Assembly (NCBI RefSeq): GCF_030406325.1
Contig: NZ_JAUEQY010000001.1
Location: 62,001 to 126,000 of the forward strand
DNA from: Actinomadura sp. DC4
GTDB taxonomy: Bacteria; Actinomycetota; Actinomycetes; Streptosporangiales; Streptosporangiaceae
Direction: 5' to 3'
Length of the DNA: 64,000 nt
This document shows, piece after piece, positions 37,443 to 47,204 of the stretch. The translations under genes and the position numbers were made by a program. Below the pieces are notes generated by a model, which did no database searches, was not told the DNA's origin, and saw only the letters and a program-made list of their open reading frames with translations. The first letter of the stretch is position 1; each line of letters begins with the position of its first letter.

Positions 37443-40136
37443 GTGGTTACGACGGAAGCGACCCCTGAAACTCCCCGCCTGCTCCTCATGGACGGGCACT
37501 CGCTCGCCTACCGGGCGTTCTTCGCGCTGCCCATCGAGAACTTCTCGACGACGACGGGCCAGCCGACCAACGCGGTGTACGGCTTCACGTCGATGCTGAT
37601 CAACGTCCTGCGCGACGAGCAGCCCACGCACGTGGCGGTGTGCTTCGACCGGAGCGAGCCGACGTTCCGCCACGAGACCTACGTCGAGTACAAGGCGAAC
37701 CGGCGCGAGACGCCGGACGACTTCCGCAGCCAGATCAGCCTGATCTTCGAGGTGCTCGACGCGCTGCGCATCCCGCGGCTGTCGGTGGCCGGTTTCGAGG
37801 CCGATGACCTCATCGCGACGCTCGCCACCCGGGCCGTCGAGCAGGACATGGACGTCGCGATCGTCAGCGGCGACCGCGACGCGTTCCAGCTCGTCGGCGA
37901 GCACTGCACGGTGCTCTACCCCCGTAAGGGCGTGTCCGACCTGGCCCGCATGACGCCGGCCGCGGTGGAGGAGAAGTACGGCGTGCCGCCGGAGCGCCAC
38001 CGCGAGCTGGCGGCGCTGGTGGGGGAGACCAGCGACAACCTGCCGGGCGTGCCGGGGGTCGGCCCGAAGACCGCGGCCAAGTGGCTGACCAAGTACGGCG
38101 GCCTGGACGAGCTCATCGCGCACGTCGACGAGATCACCGGCAAGGCCGGCGACAACCTTCGCGAGCACCTCGGCGACGTGCTGCGCAACCAGCAGATCAA
38201 CAAGCTCGACTGCGACGTGCCGCTCGACCGTGTGCCCGCCGAGCTCGTGGTGGGCCAGTGGGACCGCGACGAGATCCACACGCTGTTCGACACACTGCAG
38301 TTCCGCGTGCTGCGCGAGCGGCTCTACGCGACGCTGTCGGCGGTCGAGCCGGAGGCCGAGGAGGGCTTCGAGGTCGAGATGGCCCGCCCGGGCCCGGGAG
38401 AGGTCGCGGCGTGGCTGGCCGAGCACGCGAGCGGCGTGGGCCGCGTCGGCCTGGCCGTGACCGGCACGTGGGGACGCGGCATCGGCGACATCACGGGCAT
38501 CGCGCTGGCCACCCAGGCGGGCGTGGGGGCGTTCCTCGACCCGGTGGAGCTGCCGGAGGAGGACGAGCGCGCGTTCGCCACGTGGCTCTCCGACCCCAAG
38601 CAGCCGAAGGCCGTGCACGACGCGAAGGGCCCGATGCTGGCCTTCGCGGCGCGCGGCCTGAGGCTCGACGGCCTGACCAGCGACACGGCCCTGGCGGCCT
38701 ACCTCGCGCTGCCCGGCCAGCGTTCGTTCGACCTCGGCGACCTCGCCCTGCGCTACCTCCACCGCGAGCTCCGCAAGGAGGCCGACGAGAGCGGCCAGCT
38801 GACGCTGGACGGTTCCGGTGAGCAGGAGGCGGCGTTCGACCTGGCCGTACGGGCCCGTGCCGTCGTGGACCTCGCTGAGGCGCTCGACAAGGACCTGGAG
38901 CGGCGGGGCGCGGTGACGTTGCTGCGTGACGTGGAGATGCCGCTGGTGGACGTCCTGGCGGAGATGGAGCGGCTGGGCATCGGCCTGGACATCGACTACC
39001 TGGCGAACCTCTCGGCGACGTTCGGCGCGGAGGTCAAGGCGGTCGAGGAGGCGGCGTGGACCGCGATCGGCCGTGAGTTCAACCTGGGGTCGCCCAAGCA
39101 GATCCAGCAGATCCTCTTCGACGAGCTGGAGCTGCCCAAGACCCGGCGCACCAAGACCGGCTACACGACCGACTCCGAGGCGCTGACCGGCCTGTTCGCC
39201 CAGACGGCCCACCCGGTGCTGGAGGCCCTGCTGCGCCACCGCGAGGTGGCCAAGCTCAAGAGCATGGTCGACTCGCTGATCCCGATGGCCGACGAGGACC
39301 GCCGCATCCACACGACGTTCGGCCAGATGGTCGCCGCGACCGGCCGCCTGTCCTCCTCCGACCCCAACCTCCAGAACATCCCGATCCGTACGGCGGAGGG
39401 CCGCCAGATCCGCGAGGGATTCGTGGTCGGCGAGGGCTTCGAGTGCCTGCTGACCGCCGACTACAGCCAGATCGAGCTGCGGATCATGGCCCACCTGTCC
39501 GAGGACGCGGCGCTGATCGAGGCGTTCGGCTCGGGCATCGACTTCCACACGGTCACCGCGTCCCGCGTCTTCGACCTGCCGGCCGAGCAGATCGACGGCG
39601 AGCTGCGGTCCCGGATCAAGGCGATGAACTACGGCCTGGCCTACGGCCTGTCGGCGTTCGGCCTGTCCCAGCAGCTGCGCATCACGCCGGACGAGGCCCG
39701 CGCGCTGATGGAGGAATACTTCGAGCAGTTCGGCGGCGTCCGCGACTATCTGCGCGACATCGTCGCCCAGGCCCGTCAGGACGGCTACACCGAGACCATC
39801 TTGGGTCGCCGCCGCTATCTGCCGGACCTGACGTCGGACAACCGCCAGCGCCGCGAGATGGCCGAGCGGATGGCACTGAACGCCCCGATCCAGGGGTCGG
39901 CCGCCGACATCATCAAGGTCGCGATGCTGATGGTGGACCGCGCGATGCACGAGACGGGCCTCCGGTCCCGGATGTTGCTCCAGGTCCACGACGAGCTCAT
40001 CTTCGAGGTCGCCCCGGGCGAGCTCGCGTCGTTGCAGGACCTGGTGCGGACCCAGATGGGCGCGGCGTACGACCTCCGCGTGCCGCTGGAGGTCTCCATG
40101 GGCACCGGCCGCACCTGGCACGAGGCCGGCCACTAG
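37443..40136 (+). CDS. polA: DNA polymerase I
   Basis: 897 residues, for gap filling and Okazaki fragment maturation. An N-terminal 5'-nuclease domain (about 1-300; DGHSLAYRAFFALP, GFEADDLIATLA, SGDRDAFQL) is followed by a vestigial 3'-5' exonuclease domain (about 320-500) in which the catalytic DxE pair is missing, then the polymerase domain with motif A (DYSQIELR), the O-helix (KAMNYGLAYGLSAFG) and motif C (LQVHDELIFE). The O-helix carries Tyr where E. coli has Phe762. Proofreading is therefore not expected. Monocistronic, leaderless GTG. Confidence 0.98.
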   Translation: MVTTEATPETPRLLLMDGHSLAYRAFFALPIENFSTTTGQPTNAVYGFTSMLINVLRDEQPTHVAVCFDRSEPTFRHETYVEYKANRRETPDDFRSQISLIFEVLDALRIPRLSVAGFEADDLIATLATRAVEQDMDVAIVSGDRDAFQLVGEHCTVLYPRKGVSDLARMTPAAVEEKYGVPPERHRELAALVGETSDNLPGVPGVGPKTAAKWLTKYGGLDELIAHVDEITGKAGDNLREHLGDVLRNQQINKLDCDVPLDRVPAELVVGQWDRDEIHTLFDTLQFRVLRERLYATLSAVEPEAEEGFEVEMARPGPGEVAAWLAEHASGVGRVGLAVTGTWGRGIGDITGIALATQAGVGAFLDPVELPEEDERAFATWLSDPKQPKAVHDAKGPMLAFAARGLRLDGLTSDTALAAYLALPGQRSFDLGDLALRYLHRELRKEADESGQLTLDGSGEQEAAFDLAVRARAVVDLAEALDKDLERRGAVTLLRDVEMPLVDVLAEMERLGIGLDIDYLANLSATFGAEVKAVEEAAWTAIGREFNLGSPKQIQQILFDELELPKTRRTKTGYTTDSEALTGLFAQTAHPVLEALLRHREVAKLKSMVDSLIPMADEDRRIHTTFGQMVAATGRLSSSDPNLQNIPIRTAEGRQIREGFVVGEGFECLLTADYSQIELRIMAHLSEDAALIEAFGSGIDFHTVTASRVFDLPAEQIDGELRSRIKAMNYGLAYGLSAFGLSQQLRITPDEARALMEEYFEQFGGVRDYLRDIVAQARQDGYTETILGRRRYLPDLTSDNRQRREMAERMALNAPIQGSAADIIKVAMLMVDRAMHETGLRSRMLLQVHDELIFEVAPGELASLQDLVRTQMGAAYDLRVPLEVSMGTGRTWHEAGH

Positions 40137-41315
40137 CCCGGCGGGCTCGCCTGCGGTCAGGTCACCGACGACCGATTCGATGACCGCGTCGGTCGGCGCA
40201 CCTGGTCGAAATGCCAGCCGCTGACGGAGAGGGCGTTCGCCGTCCTCTACGGTCCGCCGACGGGAACTGACCAGAGTCGGCCGAGATCGCGGAACTCGCG
40301 CTCCGATCGGTGATCGATCACCGACTAACGGCTACCCGCAGGCCGGACTTGCGATCGCTTCCCGTGCCGCCGGCGGTCGATCGCGCCGTTCGGGGCCGTT
40401 GCGTCGCCGTCGTCCTGCGCGATGCCCCCCGGTGGCTGGCGTGGTCACCGAACGCCGGCTTGTCGCCGCCGTGCGGTTCCCCCAGGGGCCGGGGGGTGAA
40501 CGGTTTCCGCTGTTCCATGCCGCTGCGGACGGATGATCGGGCTGTTCGGGGTCGTCGTGGGCCTCCTCGGGGGGCTGGTAACCACATGCCGGGCTTGTCG
40601 CCGCGGTGCCGTTTCCTCAGGGGCCGGGTGGTGGGCGAGTGCGTTTCCGCCGTTCCGCGCCGTCCGCGGCGGTCGATCGGGCTGTTCGGGGCCCGTTGTG
40701 GGCTTCCTTGGGGGCGGGCGGGCGTGGCACCGCACGCCGGGTTCGTCGCCGTCGCGCCGTTCCCCCACGAACGCGTTTCCGCTGTTCCACGGTGCCGCCA
40801 TCATGCGGTGTCGGCGGACGGCAGCCTGAGAGCCGCGGTACTGATCTGGCCGCGCCCGTCCAGCACGGCTGGCCGAGCGGGAGGATCGCCCGCGTGCGGG
40901 TCGGCGGCAGGTCGGGTTGTCCGTTACGAGGAATGCCGCGATTTGCGAGATACACGCTGGCGCGCATCGAAGCCGCATCGCCCGCTCGCCCTGTCCGGCC
41001 CGCGCGACATCCCCGACATACCGATCGGCTCGCCGACCGTCGCGTGATCCGGCACCCCACCGACCCGACCGGCGAGCGCCGCAAGCCGTCCCACGCCCCG
41101 ACCTCGCACCCCCCGCACACACCGCCACATAAGGCGCGAAAGACTATCAACCATCAAACCAAAACGACGTCGCGTCACGCCATGACCGAACATTTACCAT
41201 CGCCTGACAAGCGCCCCGGCGCACACCCTCGCGCGATTACATGATCGCCATAACGGGAAGTAACAACCAGCTGGATTTCGTGCGCACCGCGTGCAGAAAC
41301 GCTGGGGGACATACC
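40137..41315. other. 1.2-kb non-coding stretch between polA and the deacetylase gene
   Basis: Apart from the tandem repeat at 40379-40805 I see no gene. Long frames on both strands through the repeat are low complexity and Arg/Pro-rich. The last part (about 41125-41200) is locally AT-richer and probably contains the promoter of the next gene. Confidence 0.55.
40379..40805. repeat. Three imperfect tandem copies of a ~140-base unit
   Basis: Three copies begin GATCG(C/G)GCxGTTCGGGG at 40379, 40535 and 40675 (156 and 140 bases apart) and each ends with a GTTTCCGC(T/C)GTTCC block at 40503, 40643 and 40774. Other blocks shared in order are a GTCGCCG(C/T)xGxxCCGTT stretch and CAGGGGCCGGG (the latter in copies 1-2). 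Copy lengths (131-156) are not multiples of three, so coding is unlikely. Confidence 0.75.
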
Positions 41316-42419
41316 GTGCCGCACCTTGACAAATTCGCTGCCGCATTGATCGTCGTAGCCGTAGTCGTAGGCTTCCTGGCCCCGCGAGACCGGCGCTCCG
41401 AAAGTCCTCCGCGTGCCAATCCGGCCGCCGTCGGCGGAGCGCGGTCGGTGCCCACCAAGGCCGCGGCGCCCAAGCCCAAAGCGCGGCCCAAGGGGCCGCC
41501 GTTCAACCTCGCCAAGGCGGCCGCCGCCGCGCGCGCCGTCAGCGCGAACGAGCTCGGCCAGGTTCCGGTCTTGATGATCCACCGGGTCATGGCCAAGCCG
41601 CAGTACCCGCTGGACCGCTCGACCAAGGAGCTGTACGACGAGTTCACCGGCATGGCCAAGCAGGGCTACGTGCCGGTGACCGCCGCGGAGTTCGTCGCCG
41701 GGAAGATCAATATTCCGGCCGGCAGGCACCCGGTCGTGCTGACCTTCGACGACGGGTCGATCACGCACGCCGACTTCGACGGCGCGGGGAATCCCAAGCC
41801 GGACACGGCGGTCGCGGTCATCCAGCGGGTGGCGAAGGAGAATCCCGGCTTCCGTCCCGTGGCGACGTTCTTCGTGAACCGCGACCCGTTCTACGGCGGC
41901 TCCAAGCCGGGCGTGGAGACGATGCGCTGGCTCACCCGCAACGGGTTCGAGGTCGCCAACCACACGACGAACCACAAGGACCTGAGCAAGATGAGCAGGG
42001 CCGAGGTCGTCAAGGAGATCGGCTCCGACGAGAAGATGATCGAGGACGCCACAGGCAAGCCCTCGACGACGTTCGCCTTCCCGTTCGGGTCGCTCTCGCG
42101 GGCGCATCTCGACTGGGCCCAGCGGGGCACCAAGCTCGCGAAGTGGGACTTCCAGGGCATGTTCCTCGCCGGCTGGAAGCCCTCCGACTCGCCGTACGCG
42201 GGCAGCTTCGACCCGCGGCAGATCCCGCGGATCAGGGACAAGGAAAAAATCAAGGAAGATGACTGCAAGCGGTACTGCTCCACAGCATGGCTCGAGTGGC
42301 TGGCTCAGAATCCCGACAAGCGGTACACCTCCGACGGGAACCCGGCCACGATCGCCTTCCCGCAGGATAAGATGATCTACCTCTACACGCGTTACAAGGA
42401 GTGGGCCTGCCCTTACTGA
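41316..42419 (+). CDS. Polysaccharide deacetylase family protein
   Basis: 367 residues with an N-terminal membrane anchor or signal (AAALIVVAVVVGFLA), an Ala/Pro/Lys linker, then a NodB domain. The metal and catalytic motifs are LTFDDGS near residue 142 (catalytic and metal Asp), HTTNH (metal His pair) and FAFPFGS. It probably removes acetyl groups from cell-wall or surface N-acetylated sugars outside the membrane. GTG 41316 is chosen because GGGGGA lies about six bases upstream and the anchor then begins at once; ATG 41241 is an alternative. A Cys-rich C-terminal region (DDCKRYCS, EWACPY) may form a disulfide. Confidence 0.9.
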   Translation: MPHLDKFAAALIVVAVVVGFLAPRDRRSESPPRANPAAVGGARSVPTKAAAPKPKARPKGPPFNLAKAAAAARAVSANELGQVPVLMIHRVMAKPQYPLDRSTKELYDEFTGMAKQGYVPVTAAEFVAGKINIPAGRHPVVLTFDDGSITHADFDGAGNPKPDTAVAVIQRVAKENPGFRPVATFFVNRDPFYGGSKPGVETMRWLTRNGFEVANHTTNHKDLSKMSRAEVVKEIGSDEKMIEDATGKPSTTFAFPFGSLSRAHLDWAQRGTKLAKWDFQGMFLAGWKPSDSPYAGSFDPRQIPRIRDKEKIKEDDCKRYCSTAWLEWLAQNPDKRYTSDGNPATIAFPQDKMIYLYTRYKEWACPY

Positions 42420-42625
42420 CCACTCTTGAGATTGACCGTTGCCCCTGACCTCCCATATTCTGATCGCTGCGCTGTGGGCCTGCGCGCGCCTCGGACAGAG
42501 CAGGCTCGCGCTCGGTCAAGTCGACATCGGTCTGGTCACACGGCCGGTTCATCGGCAGGGACGATAACTGGCCCTCCGCGCTGCACAGGCAACTACGCAT
42601 GTCCGTATCCGGAGCCATCCCACAC

Positions 42626-44104
42626 ATGACGAGCAGCACCGAGGCCACCTCGAGTACCCCGCAGGTAGCGGTCAACGACATCGGGTCCGAGGAAGCCTTC
42701 CTCGCAGCGATCGACGAGACCATCAAGTACTTCAACGACGGCGACATTGTCGAAGGGACTGTCGTCAAGGTCGACCGAGACGAGGTCTTGCTCGACATCG
42801 GCTACAAGACCGAGGGCGTCATTCCCTCGCGTGAGCTGTCCATCAAGCACGATGTCGACCCGAACGAGGTCGTCAAGGTCGGTGATCACGTCGAGGCCCT
42901 TGTCCTCCAGAAGGAGGACAAGGAGGGACGCCTGATCCTGTCCAAGAAGCGCGCGCAGTACGAGCGCGCCTGGGGCACGATCGAGAAGATCAAGGACGAG
43001 GACGGCATCGTCACCGGTACCGTCATCGAGGTCGTCAAGGGCGGCCTGATCCTCGACATCGGTCTTCGTGGCTTCCTGCCCGCCTCCCTTGTGGAGATGC
43101 GCCGGGTGCGCGATCTGCAGCCGTACGTCGGGCGCGAGCTCGAGGCGAAGATCATCGAGCTGGACAAGAACCGCAACAACGTGGTGCTGTCCCGTCGCGC
43201 ATGGCTGGAGCAGACCCAGAGTGAGGTCCGCCAGACCTTCCTCAACACCCTGCAGAAGGGCCAGGTCCGCAAGGGCGTCGTCTCCAGCATCGTCAACTTC
43301 GGTGCCTTCGTCGATCTCGGCGGAGTGGACGGCCTCGTGCACGTGTCCGAGCTCTCCTGGAAGCACATCGATCACCCGTCCGAGGTGGTCGAGGTCGGCC
43401 AGGAGGTCACCGTCGAGGTTCTCGACGTGGACATGGAGCGCGAGCGGGTCTCCCTGTCGCTCAAGGCGACGCAGGAGGACCCCTGGCAGCAGTTCGCCCG
43501 CACCCACCAGATCGGCCAGGTCGTGCCGGGTCGCGTCACCAAGCTGGTGCCGTTCGGCGCGTTCGTCCGGGTCGAGGAGGGCATCGAGGGCCTGGTGCAC
43601 ATCTCCGAGCTGGCCGAGCGCCACGTGGAGATCCCGGAGCAGGTCGTCCAGGTCGGCGACGAGATCTTCGTGAAGATCATCGACATCGACCTCGACCGGC
43701 GCCGCATCAGCCTCTCGCTGAAGCAGGCCAACGAGGGTGGCGGGACGTTCACCGACGAGGAGTTCGACCCGACGCTCTACGGCATGCCGGCCGAGTACGA
43801 CACCGAGGGCAACTACAAGTACCCCGAGGGCTTCGACTCGGAGACCGGCGACTGGCTGGAGGGCTTCGACCAGCAGCGTGAGACGTGGGAGCGGCAGTAC
43901 GCGGAGGCGCGTGCCCGTTTCGACGCTCACAAGAAGCAGGTCGAGGAGGCCCGCAAGGCCGAGGCCGAGGCGGCCGGACCGCAGTCCTACAACACCGAGG
44001 GCGAAGCGCCCAGCGGTGGCGGTGGCGACACCGGAGGCGGCGCGCTCGCCTCCGACGAGGCCCTCGCCGCGCTGCGCGAGAAGCTGTCCGGCAACCAGGA
44101 ATAA
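42626..44104 (+). CDS. rpsA: 30S ribosomal protein S1
   Basis: 492 residues with four S1/OB-fold RNA-binding domains (about 35-105, 122-190, 208-277 and 294-364), each with the GxVxxxxxxGxxVDxG and SLKxxxxxP-type strands, followed by an acidic, Gly-rich C-terminal tail. It recruits structured or leaderless mRNA to the small subunit. The common actinobacterial start MTSSTEATSS supports ATG 42626 over ATG 42599. The 206-base gap upstream probably carries its promoter and autoregulatory leader. The order polA-rpsA-coaE is conserved in actinomycetes. Confidence 0.97.
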   Translation: MTSSTEATSSTPQVAVNDIGSEEAFLAAIDETIKYFNDGDIVEGTVVKVDRDEVLLDIGYKTEGVIPSRELSIKHDVDPNEVVKVGDHVEALVLQKEDKEGRLILSKKRAQYERAWGTIEKIKDEDGIVTGTVIEVVKGGLILDIGLRGFLPASLVEMRRVRDLQPYVGRELEAKIIELDKNRNNVVLSRRAWLEQTQSEVRQTFLNTLQKGQVRKGVVSSIVNFGAFVDLGGVDGLVHVSELSWKHIDHPSEVVEVGQEVTVEVLDVDMERERVSLSLKATQEDPWQQFARTHQIGQVVPGRVTKLVPFGAFVRVEEGIEGLVHISELAERHVEIPEQVVQVGDEIFVKIIDIDLDRRRISLSLKQANEGGGTFTDEEFDPTLYGMPAEYDTEGNYKYPEGFDSETGDWLEGFDQQRETWERQYAEARARFDAHKKQVEEARKAEAEAAGPQSYNTEGEAPSGGGGDTGGGALASDEALAALREKLSGNQE

Positions 44105-44124
44105 GCAGGGCAAAAAACCGCATA

Positions 44125-46101
44125 ATGGTCGATTCCGACTCACGTGCACGTCCAGGGGGTCCCGCCGCACCGGCGGGACCCCCGGTCGTTCCCCAGGAGT
44201 TCTCCCGCGTCTTCCTCATCGCGGTCACCATCGCCGTACTCTCCGAAGTACTGCGGGCCGCGTTCCCCCCATTCGGACATTTCGCCGAGACCACCAACGC
44301 CCTGGGGGCCTCCGCCGCGATCATCGTGGTCTGCCTCGCCGGCTTCCTGGCGCCCGTGGCACGCGCCGTGGCCGGGGCCCGCGGACTGCTGCTGGCCGGC
44401 GTCGGCGGCCTGCTCGCCGTACGCCTCGGCATGCAGGCCCTGTCCCCGACGGTATGGCTGGCCTTCGCCGGCGCCGCGTTCGCGATGCTCGCCCTCACCG
44501 CGCTGTACGAGACGGCCCGTGGCCTCTCGGGCACCGGTTTCGCCGTGGCGGTGGTCGGCGGGCTGACCGCCGACACGGCGCTGCGGCTGGCCTTCGGCAC
44601 CTGGGACCCGGCCGTACGCGGCGGTGTCCTGGCCTGGCTCGCGTGCCTGATCCTCGTCGGCGCCGGCGTGACCGCCCTCGTGCGGCAGCTACGCGCCGCC
44701 GCGGTGGAGGCGCCGGCGATCGGCTGGCGCGACGCCCTCGGCGCCGCCGCGCTGGGGCCCTTCCTGGCGCTGCAGATCCTCGTCCTGGCCAGCCCGGCGT
44801 TCGCGGCCTCCAGCGGCTGGCTGTCACTGCCGGCCGCCGGCGCGGTCGTGCTCGGCGCGCAGGCCCTCACCCTGGCGTTCCTGTCCTCCGGCCTCGCCGT
44901 CGCCTCCGTCCCCGGGGGCGTCTGCGTGTTCGGCGGCACGCTGCTGGGCATCGGCGCGGCGGCGGTCACCGGCCGGTACGGCCTGACCGGCTGGGTCACG
45001 GTCGTCGTGATCGTCGCCGGTCAGCTGCTGTCGGCGTGGCTGCTCGCGGTCGCGTGCCGGGTGCCGCTGCGGCGCGGCGGCTACCGCGGGCGGCGCGGGG
45101 ACGTCCCGGTCGAACCCCGGCGCGCCGACGCCGCCGGATGGGCGTGGCGCGTCGACCTCGGCGCGGCGCTCGGCGGGTTGCTGACCGCGCTCGTCCTGCT
45201 GCCGTACCAGTCGCACTACGCCGCGCCGCTCCCGCTGCCGAACAAGGTCCTGCCCGGCGCCGCCGGCATCGCCCTGGGCCTGCTCTCGGCGATCGCCGCG
45301 GCCCGAGGCGGCCCGCTGCCCGGCCGGTCCTGGGCCCGTGCCCTGGGCGCGGGAGGCGGCGCCCTGCTGCTGCTCGCGGTGCCGGCCGCGTACGCCGTCA
45401 CCGCCCCGGCGGTCACCCGCGCGGCGGCGCAGCCGGGCACGTTCCGGCTGATGACCTACGACATCGCCCAGGCGGTCGACGGCGACGGCCGGCTCGACCC
45501 CGAGGCGGTCGCCCGTACGATCCAGGCCCAGCACCCCGATGTCGTCGCCCTGCAGGCCGTCGGCCGGGGCTGGCCGCTGTCCGGCACCGCCGACGTGGGC
45601 TCCTGGCTCGCCCGGCGGCTCGGGATGCGGCTCGTGTGGGGCCCGGCGGCCGACCACCAGTTCGGCAACGCCGTGCTCAGCCGCCTGCCGGTCAGGGCCA
45701 CCGGCACCGGGCGGCTGCCCGTCGGCGCCGGACCGCAGGCCCGCGGCTACGTGTGGGCGCGGGTCGACACCGGCGGCGGCCGTACGGCGGACGTGTGGTC
45801 GGTGGACGTGCAGCACGGCGCGGACCGTACGCAGACACGGCTCGCCGAGATCGTCAAGCTGCTGCAGATCTGGAGCGGCGCCCCGCACACCGTGATCGCC
45901 GGAGACCTCGGCGCCCACGACGGCGGCCCGGAGGCGACCCGCCTGACCGGGCAGGGCACCCTGCGGGAGGCGGGCGGAGCCCAGACCGGCCCCGACCCGG
46001 TCGTGTCGATCTTCGGCAGCGACGACCTGGGCATCGACGACACCGTGGCCGGCGGGCCGCGGAGGTTCGCGCTGGCCGCCACCGTACGGGTCGTAGGCTG
46101 A
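44125..46101 (+). CDS. Polytopic membrane protein with degenerate EEP (endonuclease/exonuclease/phosphatase) domain
   Basis: 658 residues. About the first 440 contain ten or more hydrophobic helices; the last 210 match the EEP fold (TFRLMTYDIAQ, DVVALQAV, FGNAVLSRLPV, HTVIAGDLGAHD). Key catalytic residues of the EEP family are replaced: the metal Glu after ALQ is Ala, GD(F/L)N is GDLG, and no SDH motif is present near the end. The domain may bind rather than cleave. ATG 44125 lies 20 bases after rpsA; the GNAT gene follows after six bases. Confidence 0.8.
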   Translation: MVDSDSRARPGGPAAPAGPPVVPQEFSRVFLIAVTIAVLSEVLRAAFPPFGHFAETTNALGASAAIIVVCLAGFLAPVARAVAGARGLLLAGVGGLLAVRLGMQALSPTVWLAFAGAAFAMLALTALYETARGLSGTGFAVAVVGGLTADTALRLAFGTWDPAVRGGVLAWLACLILVGAGVTALVRQLRAAAVEAPAIGWRDALGAAALGPFLALQILVLASPAFAASSGWLSLPAAGAVVLGAQALTLAFLSSGLAVASVPGGVCVFGGTLLGIGAAAVTGRYGLTGWVTVVVIVAGQLLSAWLLAVACRVPLRRGGYRGRRGDVPVEPRRADAAGWAWRVDLGAALGGLLTALVLLPYQSHYAAPLPLPNKVLPGAAGIALGLLSAIAAARGGPLPGRSWARALGAGGGALLLLAVPAAYAVTAPAVTRAAAQPGTFRLMTYDIAQAVDGDGRLDPEAVARTIQAQHPDVVALQAVGRGWPLSGTADVGSWLARRLGMRLVWGPAADHQFGNAVLSRLPVRATGTGRLPVGAGPQARGYVWARVDTGGGRTADVWSVDVQHGADRTQTRLAEIVKLLQIWSGAPHTVIAGDLGAHDGGPEATRLTGQGTLREAGGAQTGPDPVVSIFGSDDLGIDDTVAGGPRRFALAATVRVVG

Positions 46102-46107
46102 GCGACC

Positions 46108-46605
46108 ATGGACCAGGTCCCCGAAGGTGTACGCATCGAGCGCGCGGACGTCGCGGACGCCGGAGAGATCCTCACGCTGCAGCGCGCCGCGTACGTCAGC
46201 GAGGCGCAGCTGCACGGCGACCCGTTCCTGCCGCCGCTGGTCGAGTCGATCGAGCAGGTCCGTAAGACGATCACCGGCTCGATCGTGCTGAAGGCCACCG
46301 TCGGCACACGCCTGGCCGGGGCCGTACGCGGCCGGATCAACGACCGTACGTGCCTGGTCGGGCGGCTCTCGGTCGCCCCTGACCTGCAGGGTCAGGGCAT
46401 CGGCCGGGCGTTGATGCAGGCGCTGGAGGCTGAGGCGGCCGGCCGGGCGGACGCGTGCGTGCTCTTCACCGGTCACCTCAGCGAGACCAACCTGCGGTTG
46501 TACCGGCGGCTCGGCTACGGCGAGACGCACCGCGAGCGGGTCGCCGACCACCTCATGCTCGTGCACATGCGCAAGGCCCTCGTAGCCGCCGAACCGGCCG
46601 AGTGA
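46108..46605 (+). CDS. GNAT family N-acetyltransferase
   Basis: A 165-residue single GNAT domain. The acetyl-CoA pyrophosphate loop is [15 protein letters not shown] (about residues 87-101), preceded by the beta-4 strand LVGRLS, with the C-terminal [11 protein letters not shown] typical of the fold. Substrate unknown. ATG 46108 lies six bases after the previous gene; a TAGGCT at 46094-46099 could also give a leaderless transcript. The stop overlaps the possible upstream GTG of coaE. Confidence 0.9.
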   Translation: MDQVPEGVRIERADVADAGEILTLQRAAYVSEAQLHGDPFLPPLVESIEQVRKTITGSIVLKATVGTRLAGAVRGRINDRTCLVGRLSVAPDLQGQGIGRALMQALEAEAAGRADACVLFTGHLSETNLRLYRRLGYGETHRERVADHLMLVHMRKALVAAEPAE

Positions 46606-46619
46606 GTACTCTTCGCGTC

Positions 46620-47204
46620 GTGCGGAAAGTGGGATTGACCGGCGGTATCGGTTCGGGCAAGAGCGAGGTCTCGCGGCGGCTGGTCTCGCTGGGCGCGGTC
46701 CTGGTCGACGCGGACGCGGTCGCGCGGGAGGTCGTCGAGCCCGGCACGCCGGGCCTGGCCGCGGTCGTGGCGGAGTTCGGCGAGGACATCCTGCGCCCGG
46801 ACGGCACGCTGGACCGCGACCGGCTGGGCTTGATCGTCTTCGCCGACGACGGGCGGCGTAAGCGGCTCAACGCGATCGTGCACCCGCTGGTCGGCGAGCG
46901 GATGCAGGCGCTGGTCGAGGAGGCGCCAGGCGGTGCCGTCGTGGTCTACGACGTGCCGCTCCTGGCCGAGAACGGCCTGGCCGGGTTGTACGACCTGGTG
47001 GTGGTCGTGGACACGCCGGTCGAGGAGCAGGTGCGGCGGCTGACCGAGCTGCGCGGCATGACCGAGGAGGCGGCGCGCGCCCGCATCGCCGCCCAGGCCA
47101 CGCGCGAGGACCGCCGGGCCGTCGCCGACCGGGTGATAGACAACTCCGGCACGCTGGAGAGCCTGCACGCGCAGGTCGACAAGCTGTGGACCGAGCTGGC
47201 CTGA
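46620..47204 (+). CDS. coaE: Dephospho-CoA kinase
   Basis: The last step of coenzyme A synthesis, phosphorylating the 3'-OH of dephospho-CoA with ATP. 194 residues. P-loop [11 protein letters not shown] at residues 5-15, the DADAVARE lid/substrate motif, HPLV and the YDVPLL strand are all present. GTG 46620 gives the family-like start MRKVGLTGG and is preceded by TACTCT at 46607-46612, fitting a leaderless transcript; GTG 46602, overlapping the GNAT stop, would add six residues. The gene ends base-to-base against the convergent GDPD gene. Confidence 0.95.
   Translation: MRKVGLTGGIGSGKSEVSRRLVSLGAVLVDADAVAREVVEPGTPGLAAVVAEFGEDILRPDGTLDRDRLGLIVFADDGRRKRLNAIVHPLVGERMQALVEEAPGGAVVVYDVPLLAENGLAGLYDLVVVVDTPVEEQVRRLTELRGMTEEAARARIAAQATREDRRAVADRVIDNSGTLESLHAQVDKLWTELA

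Noticed and set aside
37419-40133. A 904-codon open frame antisense to polA
   Set aside because: Shadow of polA caused by GC bias; no domain is recognisable in the translation.
40137-40378. A short plus-strand stretch after polA that looked like a degraded protein
   Set aside because: I could not tie the translation to any family or find a start; too weak to call a pseudogene.
40445-41128. A 227-codon minus-strand frame through the tandem repeat
   Set aside because: The repeat unit lengths are not multiples of three, the translation is Arg/Pro-rich, and there is no ribosome site.
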